A DNA stretch of 64,000 nt, taken from positions 254,543 through 318,542 of the forward strand of contig CAVUBD010000035.1 in assembly GCA_963739615.1 (NCBI GenBank), in the 5' to 3' direction. A program made the position numbers and the translations under genes. Positions 17,512 through 25,835 of this stretch are shown here, in pieces. The DNA is from Palsa-504 sp963739615 (lineage in GTDB: Bacteria; Actinomycetota; Actinomycetes; Streptosporangiales; Streptosporangiaceae). Numbering within the stretch: the stretch's first letter is position 1; every line of letters begins with the position of its first letter. The notes under the pieces were generated by a model. It made no database searches, was not told where the DNA came from, and worked only from the letters and a program-made list of their open reading frames with translations.

Positions 17512-18842
17512 GTGCGCCCCGCGGGACTAGACCGTACCTGAGCGCCGCTCCGCGGCATCTTCAGGGTGACCTTGGTGCCCTCACCAGGGGCGGTGGTCAC
17601 GGTCGCCGTGCCGCCCCGGCGGCTCATCCGGCCGTGCACCGATTCGGCCAGGCCCTTGCGATCCGCCGGGACTGCCTCCGGGTCGAAGCCTTGCCCCTTG
17701 TCCCGCACGACGAGCGATACCTCAGCCGGCTCGACCTCGGCGAACAGCGAGATGACGCTGGCGCCCGACCACTTCGCCGCGTTGACCGTCGCCTCGCGGG
17801 CGGCCGCGAGCAGGGCCGACAGGTTGTCGTCGAGCTCGCAGTCCCCGACGGTCACCGCCTCCACCGGGACCCCGTACCTGGTCTCGACGTCCTGCTGGAT
17901 CTGCCGCACGCCGATCGCGAACGTCATGTCCGCGCCCGTCTCGTTCGGGTCCCTGCCCTCGAACAGCCAGGACCGCAGCTCGCGCTCCTGCAGCCGGGCG
18001 AGCTGGACGACCTTCTGCGGGTCATCCGCGCGGCGCTGGATCAGGGCCAGCGTCTGCAGCACGGAATCGTGCACCCGGGCCGCGATGTCGGCCCGTTCCT
18101 CGGCCCGGACCCTGGCCTGCCGCTCCAGGACCAGGTCCCGGGCGATCCGCAGCCACCACGGGCCGAGGAGCAGCACGACGGCCGTGATCACGAGCAGCAC
18201 CCCGCCGAGCGGCCGCAGCAGGGCCAGGCTCGCGTGAGCCGAGAACAGCCAGGCCAGGCCGGCCACGAGCAGCACGCCCGCGAAGATCACGCGGAGCGCC
18301 GATCCCCGCCCGCCGGCCCATCCCGCGCTCCGTCCGCCGGTGGGTGCCGGGGCGCCCGCCGCCGCTCCCAGTGGCTCCAGCAGGTGCCGCAGGGTCGCCT
18401 GCTCGTCCGCCGGGGCGTTCCGCCAGATCAGGGCCAGCCCGGCCACGCTGACCACCTGCGGCCAGCCCCAGCCGATGTACCGGCCGTCGCCGAGCGCTTC
18501 GGCCGCGAGCAGCACCAAGGCGATCAGCGACGCGAGGCCGACCGCGAGCCGGATGCCACCGGAGTCGTACCTGGCCTTGCTGCCGATGCTGGCCTGCTCG
18601 CCCGCCGCCGGTATGAAAAGCCAGGCCAGGACGTACAGCGGCACGAAGTTTCCACCCGTAACCACGGTGGCGAGCACGAACACGATCCGCACGGTCGTGA
18701 CGCTGAAGCCCCGCCACGCGGCCACGCCGGCGGCCACGCCGCCACCCAGCCGGTCAGCCGGGTCGCGGCGCAGCGGGCCGCCGCAACCGCCGCGCCGCCT
18801 CAACCGGAACGGGTCACGGTGCCGGTGTTCTAGAGGATCCAC
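17508..18842 (-). CDS. PspC-domain sensor histidine kinase
   Basis: 444 residues from GTG 18842. The N-terminal PspC domain (LRRDPADRLGGGVAAGVAAWRGF, about 25-80) is followed by three or four more transmembrane segments, then the HisKA_3 dimerisation helix with phospho-His in ADIAARVHDSVLQTLALIQRR (about 255). The HATPase_c domain follows, with N-box REATVNAAKWSGA and G-box DKGQGFDPEAVPADRKGLAESV. It probably senses envelope stress, as PspC/LiaS-like kinases do. It is paired with the overlapping LuxR regulator and divergent from a DUF1707 gene. Confidence 0.94.
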   Translation of the reverse strand: MDPLEHRHRDPFRLRRRGGCGGPLRRDPADRLGGGVAAGVAAWRGFSVTTVRIVFVLATVVTGGNFVPLYVLAWLFIPAAGEQASIGSKARYDSGGIRLAVGLASLIALVLLAAEALGDGRYIGWGWPQVVSVAGLALIWRNAPADEQATLRHLLEPLGAAAGAPAPTGGRSAGWAGGRGSALRVIFAGVLLVAGLAWLFSAHASLALLRPLGGVLLVITAVVLLLGPWWLRIARDLVLERQARVRAEERADIAARVHDSVLQTLALIQRRADDPQKVVQLARLQERELRSWLFEGRDPNETGADMTFAIGVRQIQQDVETRYGVPVEAVTVGDCELDDNLSALLAAAREATVNAAKWSGASVISLFAEVEPAEVSLVVRDKGQGFDPEAVPADRKGLAESVHGRMSRRGGTATVTTAPGEGTKVTLKMPRSGAQVRSSPAGRT

Positions 18843-18876
18843 CTACCCATCATCGCGCTAGTCGCGCTGAGCTGCT

Positions 18877-18948
18877 ATCGGGGACGTCCCTGACCCATCC
18901 CCGATGACTCCGGCGCGAGATCAGGGATGTGCCGGGGATCTCCCCGAT
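18877..18948. promoter_or_regulatory. Operator block between the kinase and DUF1707 genes
   Basis: An 18-bp palindrome (18877-18894, ATCGGGGA-CG-TCCCTGAC) is followed by TCCCCGAT (18898), ATCAGGGA (18920) and TCCCCGAT (18941). These are four copies of one half-site family. The last three half-sites and the flanks are conserved upstream of the PspC gene at 34704. Confidence 0.6.
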
Positions 18949-18982
18949 GTGCTGGCCTGCCCCCCGGAGCCACGCTAGAGCC

Positions 18983-19447
18983 ATGAACACGAACACCCAG
19001 TCCAGCCAGTCCTGGGGCCGCGGCTTCGCGCCGCTGTTCCGCGGCCCGTTTTCCGACGAGCACCTGCGGGTCTCCGACGCCGAGCGCCAGGCGGTCGCCG
19101 ACCGGCTGGCCACCCATTTCGCCGACGGCCGCCTGGACCAGGCGGAGTTCGACGAGCGGGTCAGCCGCGCGATGAGCGCCAAGACCCGCGCGGACCTCAG
19201 CGGCCTGTTCGCCGATCTGCCGGAAGCAGCCGAACTGCCGGAAACAGGGGCTCCGGCAGGACCGGGATTCCCGCGGCGCAGGCACCGGCATCCCGTTCTC
19301 ACCCTCGCGCTCATCGTCGTCGTCATCCTGGCGGCCGCGCACGCGATGCTGTTCGCCGGACCGTGGCTATGGCTCGGGTTCTTCGCGCTTGTCCTGTTGT
19401 TCGCGACCGGGACCATCGGGCGTTCCCGCCCGGACCGCGACCGCTAA
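18983..19447 (+). CDS. DUF1707 small membrane protein
   Basis: 154 residues. An N-terminal DUF1707 domain (LRVSDAERQAVADRLATHFADGRLDQAEFDERV, about 27-75, split here by the family's usual numbering) precedes a Pro/Arg linker and two C-terminal transmembrane segments (LTLALIVVVILAAAHAML and LWLGFFALVLLFATG). DUF1707 domains often sit in envelope-stress loci. It is a close paralogue of the protein at 35027. The ATG and first five codons (MNTNT) match those of the PspC gene at 34704 rather than its own paralogue, suggesting promoter and start exchange or a deletion fusion. Confidence 0.88.
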   Translation: MNTNTQSSQSWGRGFAPLFRGPFSDEHLRVSDAERQAVADRLATHFADGRLDQAEFDERVSRAMSAKTRADLSGLFADLPEAAELPETGAPAGPGFPRRRHRHPVLTLALIVVVILAAAHAMLFAGPWLWLGFFALVLLFATGTIGRSRPDRDR

Positions 19448-19681
19448 CGCGCCCTTCCCGGGTTCGTCCTCGTCCGTGTCGTACGGGCCCAGGCGCCGCC
19501 GTCGCGCCCACCGCCGGTACTCCCGGACCGGATGGATCAGCGAACGGAGCGGGCTGAGGTCGACGCCCTGGAACCAGCCGACCGGAAGACCCATGACGTG
19601 CTGCGGCTCCTCCTCCCGGCGCCCTCCCGTTCCAATCGGCACCCCGAAGACGCGATTCGGCTCCTCCCCCTGTTTCACCAC
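19367..19681 (-). CDS. Hypothetical basic/acidic small protein
   Basis: 104 residues from GTG 19681, with GCGAGG just upstream, beginning 8 bases after the stop of the repeat protein. It has no family I recognise. The N-terminal half has VFGVPIGTGGRREEEPQHVMG, the middle is basic (EYRRWARRRRLGP) and the tail is charged (KREEPEP). Its 3' part runs antisense to the last 81 bases of the DUF1707 gene. It may be real because of coupling to the upstream frame, but evidence is thin. Confidence 0.38.
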   Translation of the reverse strand: MVKQGEEPNRVFGVPIGTGGRREEEPQHVMGLPVGWFQGVDLSPLRSLIHPVREYRRWARRRRLGPYDTDEDEPGKGALAVAVRAGTPDGPGREQQDKREEPEP

Positions 19682-19688
19682 CTCGCCA

Positions 19689-20057
19689 TCACCAGTTGGT
19701 GCTGGGCGGCGGCGGGATGACCGTACGGGACAGGGCCGTGCTCGGCGGCGGCGGGATCAGCGAGCCGGACAGCGCGGTCGCAGGTGGCGGCGGGATCAGC
19801 GAGCCGGACAGGACCGTGCTCGGCGGCGACGGGATCGCCGAGCCGGACAACTCCGTCCGGGGGGACGGCGGGATGACCGAGCCGGACCACGCGGTCCGGG
19901 GTGACGGCGGGATCAGCGAGCCGGATAGCGCCGTGCTGGGCGGCGGCGGGATGACCGAGCCAGACAGGGCCGTGCTTGGCGCCGGCCAGACGGGTGTGGC
20001 CGTTACGTCATCGAGCCAGGGGTCCACCTCGCTCGCACCGAACTCCATACAACTCAT
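19689..20057 (-). CDS. Proline-rich repeat protein (hypothetical)
   Basis: 122 residues from ATG 20057. A unique N-terminus (MSCMEFGASEVDPWLDDV) is followed by seven or so 13-residue repeats of the form PPPPSTALSGSLI, encoded by 39-bp tandem repeats. It has no signal peptide or known domain. The opposite strand is also open with a Gly-rich reading, so coding strand is uncertain. I favour minus because the non-repeat N-terminus looks protein-like and the next gene starts immediately after its stop. Confidence 0.4.
   Translation of the reverse strand: MSCMEFGASEVDPWLDDVTATPVWPAPSTALSGSVIPPPPSTALSGSLIPPSPRTAWSGSVIPPSPRTELSGSAIPSPPSTVLSGSLIPPPPATALSGSLIPPPPSTALSRTVIPPPPSTNW
19700..19990. repeat. 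39-bp tandem repeat array
   Basis: About seven imperfect units with the core GGCGGGATCAGCGAGCCGGA, unit length 39 bp (13 codons), open in frame on both strands. There are no spacers, so it is not CRISPR. Confidence 0.88.
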
Positions 20058-20103
20058 GCTGCGTCATCCATGGCCGTTCCGTAACTGCCGGCCGCGATAA
20101 ACC

Positions 20104-20604
20104 TTAAATATCTACCGGGATCCGGTGGTCAGCGGCGCGCCCGTGGACCGGACACGGCTGGCTGGGGTCATCTCTCGGGCAGGGCACCCAGAACCGCGTG
20201 GCGGTCGCCAGGTAGAGCCGGTAGGGCGCTGGCGGCAGCAGGTCGCCCGGCGTCATCGGGGGTTCCTCGCGCTCGTCCGGCCTGGGATAGGCCTTCAGGG
20301 CGAGGTCGATGCGGCCGTGATCGGCCAGTTCCTGCGCCACGGCGGTCATGTACACGGCCTGGACCGCGTAGGGCGGTTGCCGTGAGTCGAAGATGACCAC
20401 GCTCAGGTCCGGCCGTCTGGCCAGGTTCCGCGAGTGCCTCGCCGCTGGCGGCGAGGCCCAGTAGAACTCCCGGTATCCGCTGGCCGCGTAGTACACCGGC
20501 GACAGCCACGGGCGGCCGTCGTCGTCGGTGGTCCCCAGCGTCATGTAACGGTTGGCGTCGATGACCGCCCGGGCGGTCACCGCGAGATCAGCGGGTGTCG
20601 TCAT
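20104..20604 (-). CDS. Pyridoxamine 5'-phosphate oxidase-family protein
   Basis: About 166 residues from ATG 20604; a start 15 bases upstream at 20619 is possible. The split-barrel flavin fold is visible: NRYMTLGTTDDDGRPWLSPVYYA at the N-terminus and ASPPAARHSRNLARRPDLSVVIFD in the middle, both typical of PNPOx-like flavin/F420-binding proteins. The C-terminus carries an unusual CPRDDPSQPCPVHG stretch with two Cys and a His. It may be a flavin-dependent reductase; the substrate is unknown. Monocistronic. Confidence 0.82.
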   Translation of the reverse strand: MTTPADLAVTARAVIDANRYMTLGTTDDDGRPWLSPVYYAASGYREFYWASPPAARHSRNLARRPDLSVVIFDSRQPPYAVQAVYMTAVAQELADHGRIDLALKAYPRPDEREEPPMTPGDLLPPAPYRLYLATATRFWVPCPRDDPSQPCPVHGRAADHRIPVDI

Positions 20605-20781
20605 CGCTCTCATAATCACGCGTATTCAAAGCCGTTTCCCCGGCGGCGAGATCATCGTGGCCGATACGACGTTCGGCCCGGCTGCTGTCATTCCCCCAGA
20701 TATCCCCGGCCAGTCCGTTCCTATGTCCTACGGTGACCCTTAAGGTCGAGACGTTAGCGATGGAGGAGGGGCTCGGCGCGG

Positions 20782-21696
20782 ATGCCCGGCAGGTACAAGG
20801 ACGAGCTCGATGCCCTTTTCGATCAAACGAAAAGCCTGAGCGCCCGGCCGCGTACGGTCCGCGAGCTACCTGGCGGCCTGACCAACCGCAACTACCGGGT
20901 GATCACGCCCGCGGGGACCTTTGTCGCGCGGGTGTCGTCAGGCGGCAGCGAATTGCTCGCTATCGACCGGGACTGCGAGTACCGCAACTCGGTGACCGCG
21001 GCCGCCGCTGGGGTCGGCGCTCCGGTCATCGAGTACCGGCCCGAGGACGGCTTGCTGGTCATCGGCTACATCGAGGGCCGGACGTTCGGTAACGCAGATG
21101 TGGCCGCCAACATCGGTCGCGTCGCCCAGGCGTGCCGCCGGCTGCACTCGGGCGGCCGGTTCGGCAACGACTTCGACATGTTCGCCGTCCAGCGGCGGTA
21201 CCTGTCGGTGGCGCGGTCCCGCGGCTTGGCGATCCCGGCTGGCTACAACGCGCTGGCGCCCCAGTTCAGCGCGGCCGAGCAGGCCCTGGCGGTCCGGGCC
21301 GCCAGGACCGTGCCGTGCAACAATGACCTGCTGGCCGCCAACTTCATCGACGACGGGGACCGGATCTGGCTGATCGACTACGAGTACTCCGGCAACAACG
21401 ACGCCTGCTTCGAGCTCGGCAACATCGCGGCTGAGGCGCACCTGTCCACTGAAGCCCTGGCCGAGCTGGTCGCCGCCTATTACGAAAAGCCGCGCAGGAG
21501 CAAGGTCGCCCGGGCCCGGCTTCTCGGCCTGGCCGGCATGTACGGCTGGACGCTGTGGGGCGTGATCCAGAACGCCGCGAGCCCGATCGACTTCGATTTC
21601 TGGTCCTGGGCGATGGAGCGTTTCGAGGGCGCGGCCCAGGGCTTCACGGCTCCCGGCTTCGACCGCCTGCTCGAGGAGGTCCAGCGCGATGACTGA
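20782..21696 (+). CDS. Choline/ethanolamine kinase-like phosphotransferase
   Basis: 304 residues with the APH/choline-kinase fold. A Gly-rich N-lobe (ELPGGLTNRNYRV) precedes a Brenner-type loop written CNNDLLAANFI in place of the usual HNDLxxxN. The metal site is in LIDYEYSGNNDACFELGN. Replacement of the canonical His by Cys is a deviation worth noting. It would phosphorylate an alcohol or amine such as choline or ethanolamine. The start codon ATG 20782 follows a GGAGGGG. It overlaps the next gene by 8 bp, so the two act in one pathway. Confidence 0.88.
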   Translation: MPGRYKDELDALFDQTKSLSARPRTVRELPGGLTNRNYRVITPAGTFVARVSSGGSELLAIDRDCEYRNSVTAAAAGVGAPVIEYRPEDGLLVIGYIEGRTFGNADVAANIGRVAQACRRLHSGGRFGNDFDMFAVQRRYLSVARSRGLAIPAGYNALAPQFSAAEQALAVRAARTVPCNNDLLAANFIDDGDRIWLIDYEYSGNNDACFELGNIAAEAHLSTEALAELVAAYYEKPRRSKVARARLLGLAGMYGWTLWGVIQNAASPIDFDFWSWAMERFEGAAQGFTAPGFDRLLEEVQRDD

Positions 21697-24229
21697 GCTG
21701 CCCGCCCGCGCCCGGGTCGTGATCATCGGCGGGGGAGTGATCGGCACCAGCGTCGCCTACCATCTCGCCCGGATGGGCTGGACCGACGTGCTGCTGCTTG
21801 AGCAGGGGCAGCTATCGTGCGGCACCACCTGGCACGCGGCCGGCCTGGTCGGCCAGCTGCGCGCCTCGGAGAACGGGACCCGGCTGGTGCAGTACTCCAT
21901 GGAGCTCTACGAGCACCTGGAGGCCGAGACCGGCCTGGGCACCGGCTTCCGGCGCTGCGGCGGCGTCACCGTGGCCCGCACCCCCGACCGCCTCACCCAG
22001 CTGAAAAGAACGGCCGCCACCGCGCAGGCCTACCAGCTGGACTGCGAGCTGATCACCCCAGAACGGGCGCATGAGCTCTATCCGGTCATGCAGGTCGCCG
22101 ACCTGGCCGGCGCGATCTGGCTACCGGGCGACGGCCGGGCCAACCCGACCGACCTGACCGCCGCGCTGGCCCGCGGCGCCCGGGATAAAGGCGTCACGAT
22201 CAAAGAGCGGACCCGGGTCACCGGTATCCGTGCGAGGCACGGTGCCGTAACAGGCGTCCGCACCGACCAGGGCGACGTCGAGGCCGAGGTCGTCGTCAAC
22301 TGCGCCGGCCAGTGGGCCAAGCAGGTGGGCGCGATGTGCGGGGTGACCGTACCGCTGCACTCGGCCGAGCATTTCTACGTGGTGACCGAGCGGATCGACG
22401 GGGTGCACAGGGACCTGCCGATCCTGCGTGACCCGGATGGCTACACCTACATCAAGGAAGAGGTCGGCGGCCTGCTCGTCGGCGGCTTCGAGCCCGAGGC
22501 CAAGCCCTGGGTCGCGCCCGACGCGCTGCCGTACCCGTTCGAGTTCCAGCTGCTTGCCCAGGACTGGGATCACTTCGCGATCCTGATGGACAGCGCGATC
22601 GCGCGCATCCCGGCCCTGGCCGAGACCGGGATCAAGATGTTCTGCAACGGCCCGGAGAGCTTCACCCCGGATAACCAGTTCCTCCTGGGTGAGGCGCCGG
22701 AGCTGCGGAATTTCTTCGTCGGCGCCGGATTCAACTCCGTCGGCATCGCGTCGGCGGGCGGCGCCGGACGAGCGCTGGCCGAGTGGATCACCGGGGGAGA
22801 GCCGAGCCTGGACGTCTCCGCGGTCGACATCAGGCGCTTCGCCCGGTTCAACGGCAACAACCAGTGGCTGCACGACCGGGTCGGCGAGGTCCTGGGCCTG
22901 CACTACGCGGTGCCGTGGCCGAACCGCGAGCTGGCCACCGCCCGCCCGTTCCGCCGCTCTCCCGCGTATCACCTGCTCAAGGAGGCCAACGCCGGCTTCG
23001 GCAGCCGGATGGGCTGGGAGCGCGCGAACTTCTTCGCGCCCGCCGGCCAGGACCCGGTCATCGAGTACGGCTGGGGCCAGCAGAACTGGCAGCCCTGGTC
23101 CTGCGCCGAGCAGCGCGCCGCCCGCACCACCGTGGCCCTGTTCGATCAGACCAGCTTCTCCAAGTACCTGGTCACCGGCCGGGACGCCGAACAGGTCCTG
23201 CAGTGGCTGTGCACCGCCGACGTCGCCGTCGAACCCGGCCGGACCGTCTACACCGGGATGCTCAACGCGCACGGCACCTACGAGGCCGACATCACCGTGA
23301 CCCGGCTGTCCGGCGAGGAGTTCCTGCTGATCAGCAGCGCAGCCACCACCGAGAGGGACAAGGACCACATCACCAGGCGGATTCCGCCTGGCCGTCACGC
23401 GTCGCTGGTCGACGTCACCTCCGGCTACGCCGTCTACGGCGTCATGGGGCCCAGGTCACGGGAACTGCTCAGCCGGCTCTCCACCGCTGATTTCAGCGAC
23501 GAGGCGTTCCCGTTCGGCTCCAGCCGGCAGATCGATCTCGGTTACGCCACGGTCCGCGCGACCAGGATCACCTACGTGGGGGAGCTGGGCTGGGAGCTCT
23601 ATGTCCCGTGCGAATTCGCCGTGGGCGCCTACGAAGACCTGGTGCGAGCCGGTGCCGGCCTGGGCCTGGTGAACGGCGGCTACTACGCGATCGAGTCGAT
23701 GCGGCTGGAGAAGGCATACCGGGCCTTCGGCCGCGAGCTGACCCCCGACTACAACCCGGTCAAGGCCGGCCTGCTGTTCGCGTGCAAGCTCAGGACCGGC
23801 ATCGGCTTCCTCGGCCGGGAGGCGGTCGAGCAGGCCCGCGCCGAAGGCCCCAGGCGCAGGCTGGTCTCGCTCGTGCTGGACCACCCCGATCCCGAGCCGC
23901 GCCACCCCGAACACCCGGGCCCGATGATCTGGGGCGGTGAACTGGTGCTGCGGGACGGAATCGCGGTCGGCCAGGTGACCTCGGGCGCCTGGGGCGAGGC
24001 CGTCGGCGGATGCGTCGGCATGGCTTACATCCGCCACCCAGCCGGGACCGTGCTCACCCCCGACGCGGCGCTGGCCGGCGAGTACCAGGTAAACGTGGGT
24101 GGCCGCCTTTACCCGGCCACCGTGCACCTGCGCCCGCCGTTCGACCCGGCCGGCGACCGGGTAAAGGGCCGTTACCTTCGTCAAGAACCACCACGCCGCC
24201 AAGAACCACCACGTCACGCCGGAGCGTAA
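21689..24229 (+). CDS. FAD-dependent oxidoreductase with GcvT domain (dimethylglycine/sarcosine dehydrogenase-like)
   Basis: 846 residues. An N-terminal DAO domain has the dinucleotide fold VVIIGGGVIGTSVAYHLARMG (about 9-30) and CGTTWHAAGLVGQLR, the covalent-flavin His region of the DMGDH family. Then come an FAO_M linker (about 380-435), a GCV_T folate-binding domain (about 440-700) and GCV_T_C (about 715-820). It would oxidatively demethylate an N-methyl amine and pass formaldehyde to tetrahydrofolate. The tail ends in a short RQEPPR repeat. Co-operonic with the kinase-like gene, suggesting degradation of choline-derived or related methylamines. Confidence 0.93.
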   Translation: MTELPARARVVIIGGGVIGTSVAYHLARMGWTDVLLLEQGQLSCGTTWHAAGLVGQLRASENGTRLVQYSMELYEHLEAETGLGTGFRRCGGVTVARTPDRLTQLKRTAATAQAYQLDCELITPERAHELYPVMQVADLAGAIWLPGDGRANPTDLTAALARGARDKGVTIKERTRVTGIRARHGAVTGVRTDQGDVEAEVVVNCAGQWAKQVGAMCGVTVPLHSAEHFYVVTERIDGVHRDLPILRDPDGYTYIKEEVGGLLVGGFEPEAKPWVAPDALPYPFEFQLLAQDWDHFAILMDSAIARIPALAETGIKMFCNGPESFTPDNQFLLGEAPELRNFFVGAGFNSVGIASAGGAGRALAEWITGGEPSLDVSAVDIRRFARFNGNNQWLHDRVGEVLGLHYAVPWPNRELATARPFRRSPAYHLLKEANAGFGSRMGWERANFFAPAGQDPVIEYGWGQQNWQPWSCAEQRAARTTVALFDQTSFSKYLVTGRDAEQVLQWLCTADVAVEPGRTVYTGMLNAHGTYEADITVTRLSGEEFLLISSAATTERDKDHITRRIPPGRHASLVDVTSGYAVYGVMGPRSRELLSRLSTADFSDEAFPFGSSRQIDLGYATVRATRITYVGELGWELYVPCEFAVGAYEDLVRAGAGLGLVNGGYYAIESMRLEKAYRAFGRELTPDYNPVKAGLLFACKLRTGIGFLGREAVEQARAEGPRRRLVSLVLDHPDPEPRHPEHPGPMIWGGELVLRDGIAVGQVTSGAWGEAVGGCVGMAYIRHPAGTVLTPDAALAGEYQVNVGGRLYPATVHLRPPFDPAGDRVKGRYLRQEPPRRQEPPRHAGA

Positions 24230-24653
24230 CGGTCCTATTCTCGCCGTCACCGGCCCGTCCGAAACCTGGACCTTCGTAATCCCGTAGCTCCCGTTCGGCC
24301 CAGCCCGCGCGCAGCAAGTATTTATTCGAAAATATTATCGCCCTCTGCCAGGCGATCAACGCGCGTGATGAGCCAGGCGTCCCGCATGACCAGTTCATGG
24401 CATCCCTTGACATGGAGTCATGACTTTAGCCGTCGTCTGGCTGCCCGCAGCTATGAACGCCTATCGGTCGCTGCGTGTTACGGACCCCGAAGGAGCCAGC
24501 TGCGCGGGTCACGACAGCGTGCGGGCTAGGGATCTCTCCAGGTCAGCGAACGCTCTGCGGATGAGGCCACGCTTCCGCCGTGCAAGCGATAATGACACAC
24601 GTTGTGCACGGATCATGTGGGCCGCTGGCCATGAGTCACGCGACACGCCCGGG
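24230..24653. other. Intergenic region at the left edge of the accessory island
   Basis: About 420 bases with no supported gene. It holds an AT-rich patch near 24310-24340 and, at 24538-24605, a copy of the island repeat described separately. Confidence 0.6.
24538..24605. repeat. Island repeat copy 1
   Basis: 36 bases (24538-24573, CCAGGTCAGCG...CACGCT) are identical to 28265-28300. They are followed by GTGCAAGCGATAATGACACA, which differs by one base from the copy at 28306. It lies 50 bases downstream of the minus-strand toxin gene. Confidence 0.9.
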
Positions 24654-24923
24654 TCAGGTATCGAGGCTCACATGTTGCACGCTGATGACCTGCTGACCTT
24701 CATGCACGCTGACGGTGTACCAGATGGTCACGTCGTCGGCGGGCAAGTGCAGCTCGTATGCGCCAGGTAGAGGGTCCTCGCTGGGGAACGGGTCAGCAAG
24801 GGTCGGGACTGGTTCGTCGAGCAGATGAAAGATCGTGCGCTGTACCGTCCACCGCAGTGGCTGCGGCAGGGCCTCAATCTCGTTCCATGAGGTGCCGGGA
24901 AAGCGGACAAGGCGATCACTCAC
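24654..24923 (-). CDS. RelE/ParE-like toxin candidate
   Basis: 89 residues from GTG 24923. The layout matches the compact RelE/ParE fold: VRFPGTSWNEIEALPQPLRWTVQ, a helical hairpin ending in LLDEPVPTLADPF, then strands YELHLPADDVTIWYTVSVHEGQQVISVQHV. Such toxins cut ribosome-bound mRNA or poison gyrase. The start overlaps the stop of the upstream small gene (GTGAGTGA), the usual type II toxin-antitoxin coupling. The assignment rests on fold-like pattern and context. Confidence 0.68.
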   Translation of the reverse strand: MSDRLVRFPGTSWNEIEALPQPLRWTVQRTIFHLLDEPVPTLADPFPSEDPLPGAYELHLPADDVTIWYTVSVHEGQQVISVQHVSLDT

Positions 24924-25113
24924 TGATTCCCCACGTCGCGACAAGCTCCTCACGGGTGAACGTGGGCGCGTCGTCGCCGGGGCCGGGGTCAGCCTTGATG
25001 CGGCGCATGGCCACGCTTCGCCCGACTTGCCGCCGCAGCCGCCGCAACTCGGCCTTCAGCGCATCCAGTTCGGCGCGGGGAATTGTGATCATGTCGGACG
25101 CTTCGACGCTCAC
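24916..25113 (-). CDS. Putative antitoxin partner
   Basis: 65 residues from GTG 25113; an ATG at 25093 is also possible. It begins MITIPRAELDALKAELRRLRRQVGRS, a strand-helix start like dimerising antitoxins, and ends in an acidic segment (PTFTREELVATWGISE). No exact family recognised. Its role is inferred from the overlap with the RelE-like gene. Confidence 0.6.
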   Translation of the reverse strand: MSVEASDMITIPRAELDALKAELRRLRRQVGRSVAMRRIKADPGPGDDAPTFTREELVATWGISE

Positions 25114-25173
25114 GCGCGGCTCCTCGGCTCGATGCTCTCATCCGTGATTCTAAATGGGATGAGCCGCAAGGCA

Positions 25174-25686
25174 TCAGGGACGCGCGGATGACCTTTGGCC
25201 CGGCTCCTGCTCATGGTCAGTGTCCTGTGAGGCCTCGTGCTCAGTCACCTCCCGTATTCCGTCCGGCCCCACCACATGGAACGTCCAAGGCGCGGTCTCC
25301 CGGCCGATGGCCGCCTGGTGCACCAGGCGGAAGATGTACGCGTCGGCCTCGCTGATCTCCGCCGGTCCCGGCCTGCGCAGCACGATCATCGCCTTCTCAT
25401 CGTCGTGACATAGGGGTGGGCTGATGAGGCTGCCGGCCAAGTCGCACAGGCCGGTGATGCTCTTCCTGTCTGGCATGTCGAGCCTGTCATCGACGGGCAA
25501 GACCGCATGGGTCCAGACTCCCCACTCGCCGATGAAGATCACCCAGAGGCTGCGGCTGATCAGCGCACCGGACTCGAACGGCATGGCCCCGAGATCATGC
25601 AGCAAGGCCGGCCGCAGCGCGGCCTGATCAGCCTCGCTTAGCGGAATCTCGTAGCTGGTACCGGATATGTTGCTGAGAGTGTCCAT
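25174..25686 (-). CDS. Hypothetical protein in the toxin-antitoxin island
   Basis: 170 residues from ATG 25686, chosen because the upstream extension is Arg/Ala-rich nonsense. It is a soluble mixed alpha/beta protein with no membrane segments and ends in a Gln/Asp/Glu-rich tail. Features such as SRSLWVIFIGEWGVWTHAVLPVDDR look like a folded domain, but I do not recognise a family. It sits between two two-gene modules on the same strand and may be cargo. Confidence 0.6.
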   Translation of the reverse strand: MDTLSNISGTSYEIPLSEADQAALRPALLHDLGAMPFESGALISRSLWVIFIGEWGVWTHAVLPVDDRLDMPDRKSITGLCDLAGSLISPPLCHDDEKAMIVLRRPGPAEISEADAYIFRLVHQAAIGRETAPWTFHVVGPDGIREVTEHEASQDTDHEQEPGQRSSARP

Positions 25687-25835
25687 GACTCGCAGTGTCG
25701 CACCGGGCACCGACAAAATGGCTGATGCCACCATCTCGGCAGCAGCGCGGCGAGCAGAAAACGCACCCCGGCGCCGACAGCATCCCGCCTCACTCAAGTG
25801 CCAGAGCCCGCAAAATGGCGGCGACGCCAACATTG

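Noticed and set aside
19700..19990. Possible CRISPR array
   Set aside because: Units are directly adjacent with no unique spacers and keep a 13-codon frame; it is a coding minisatellite.
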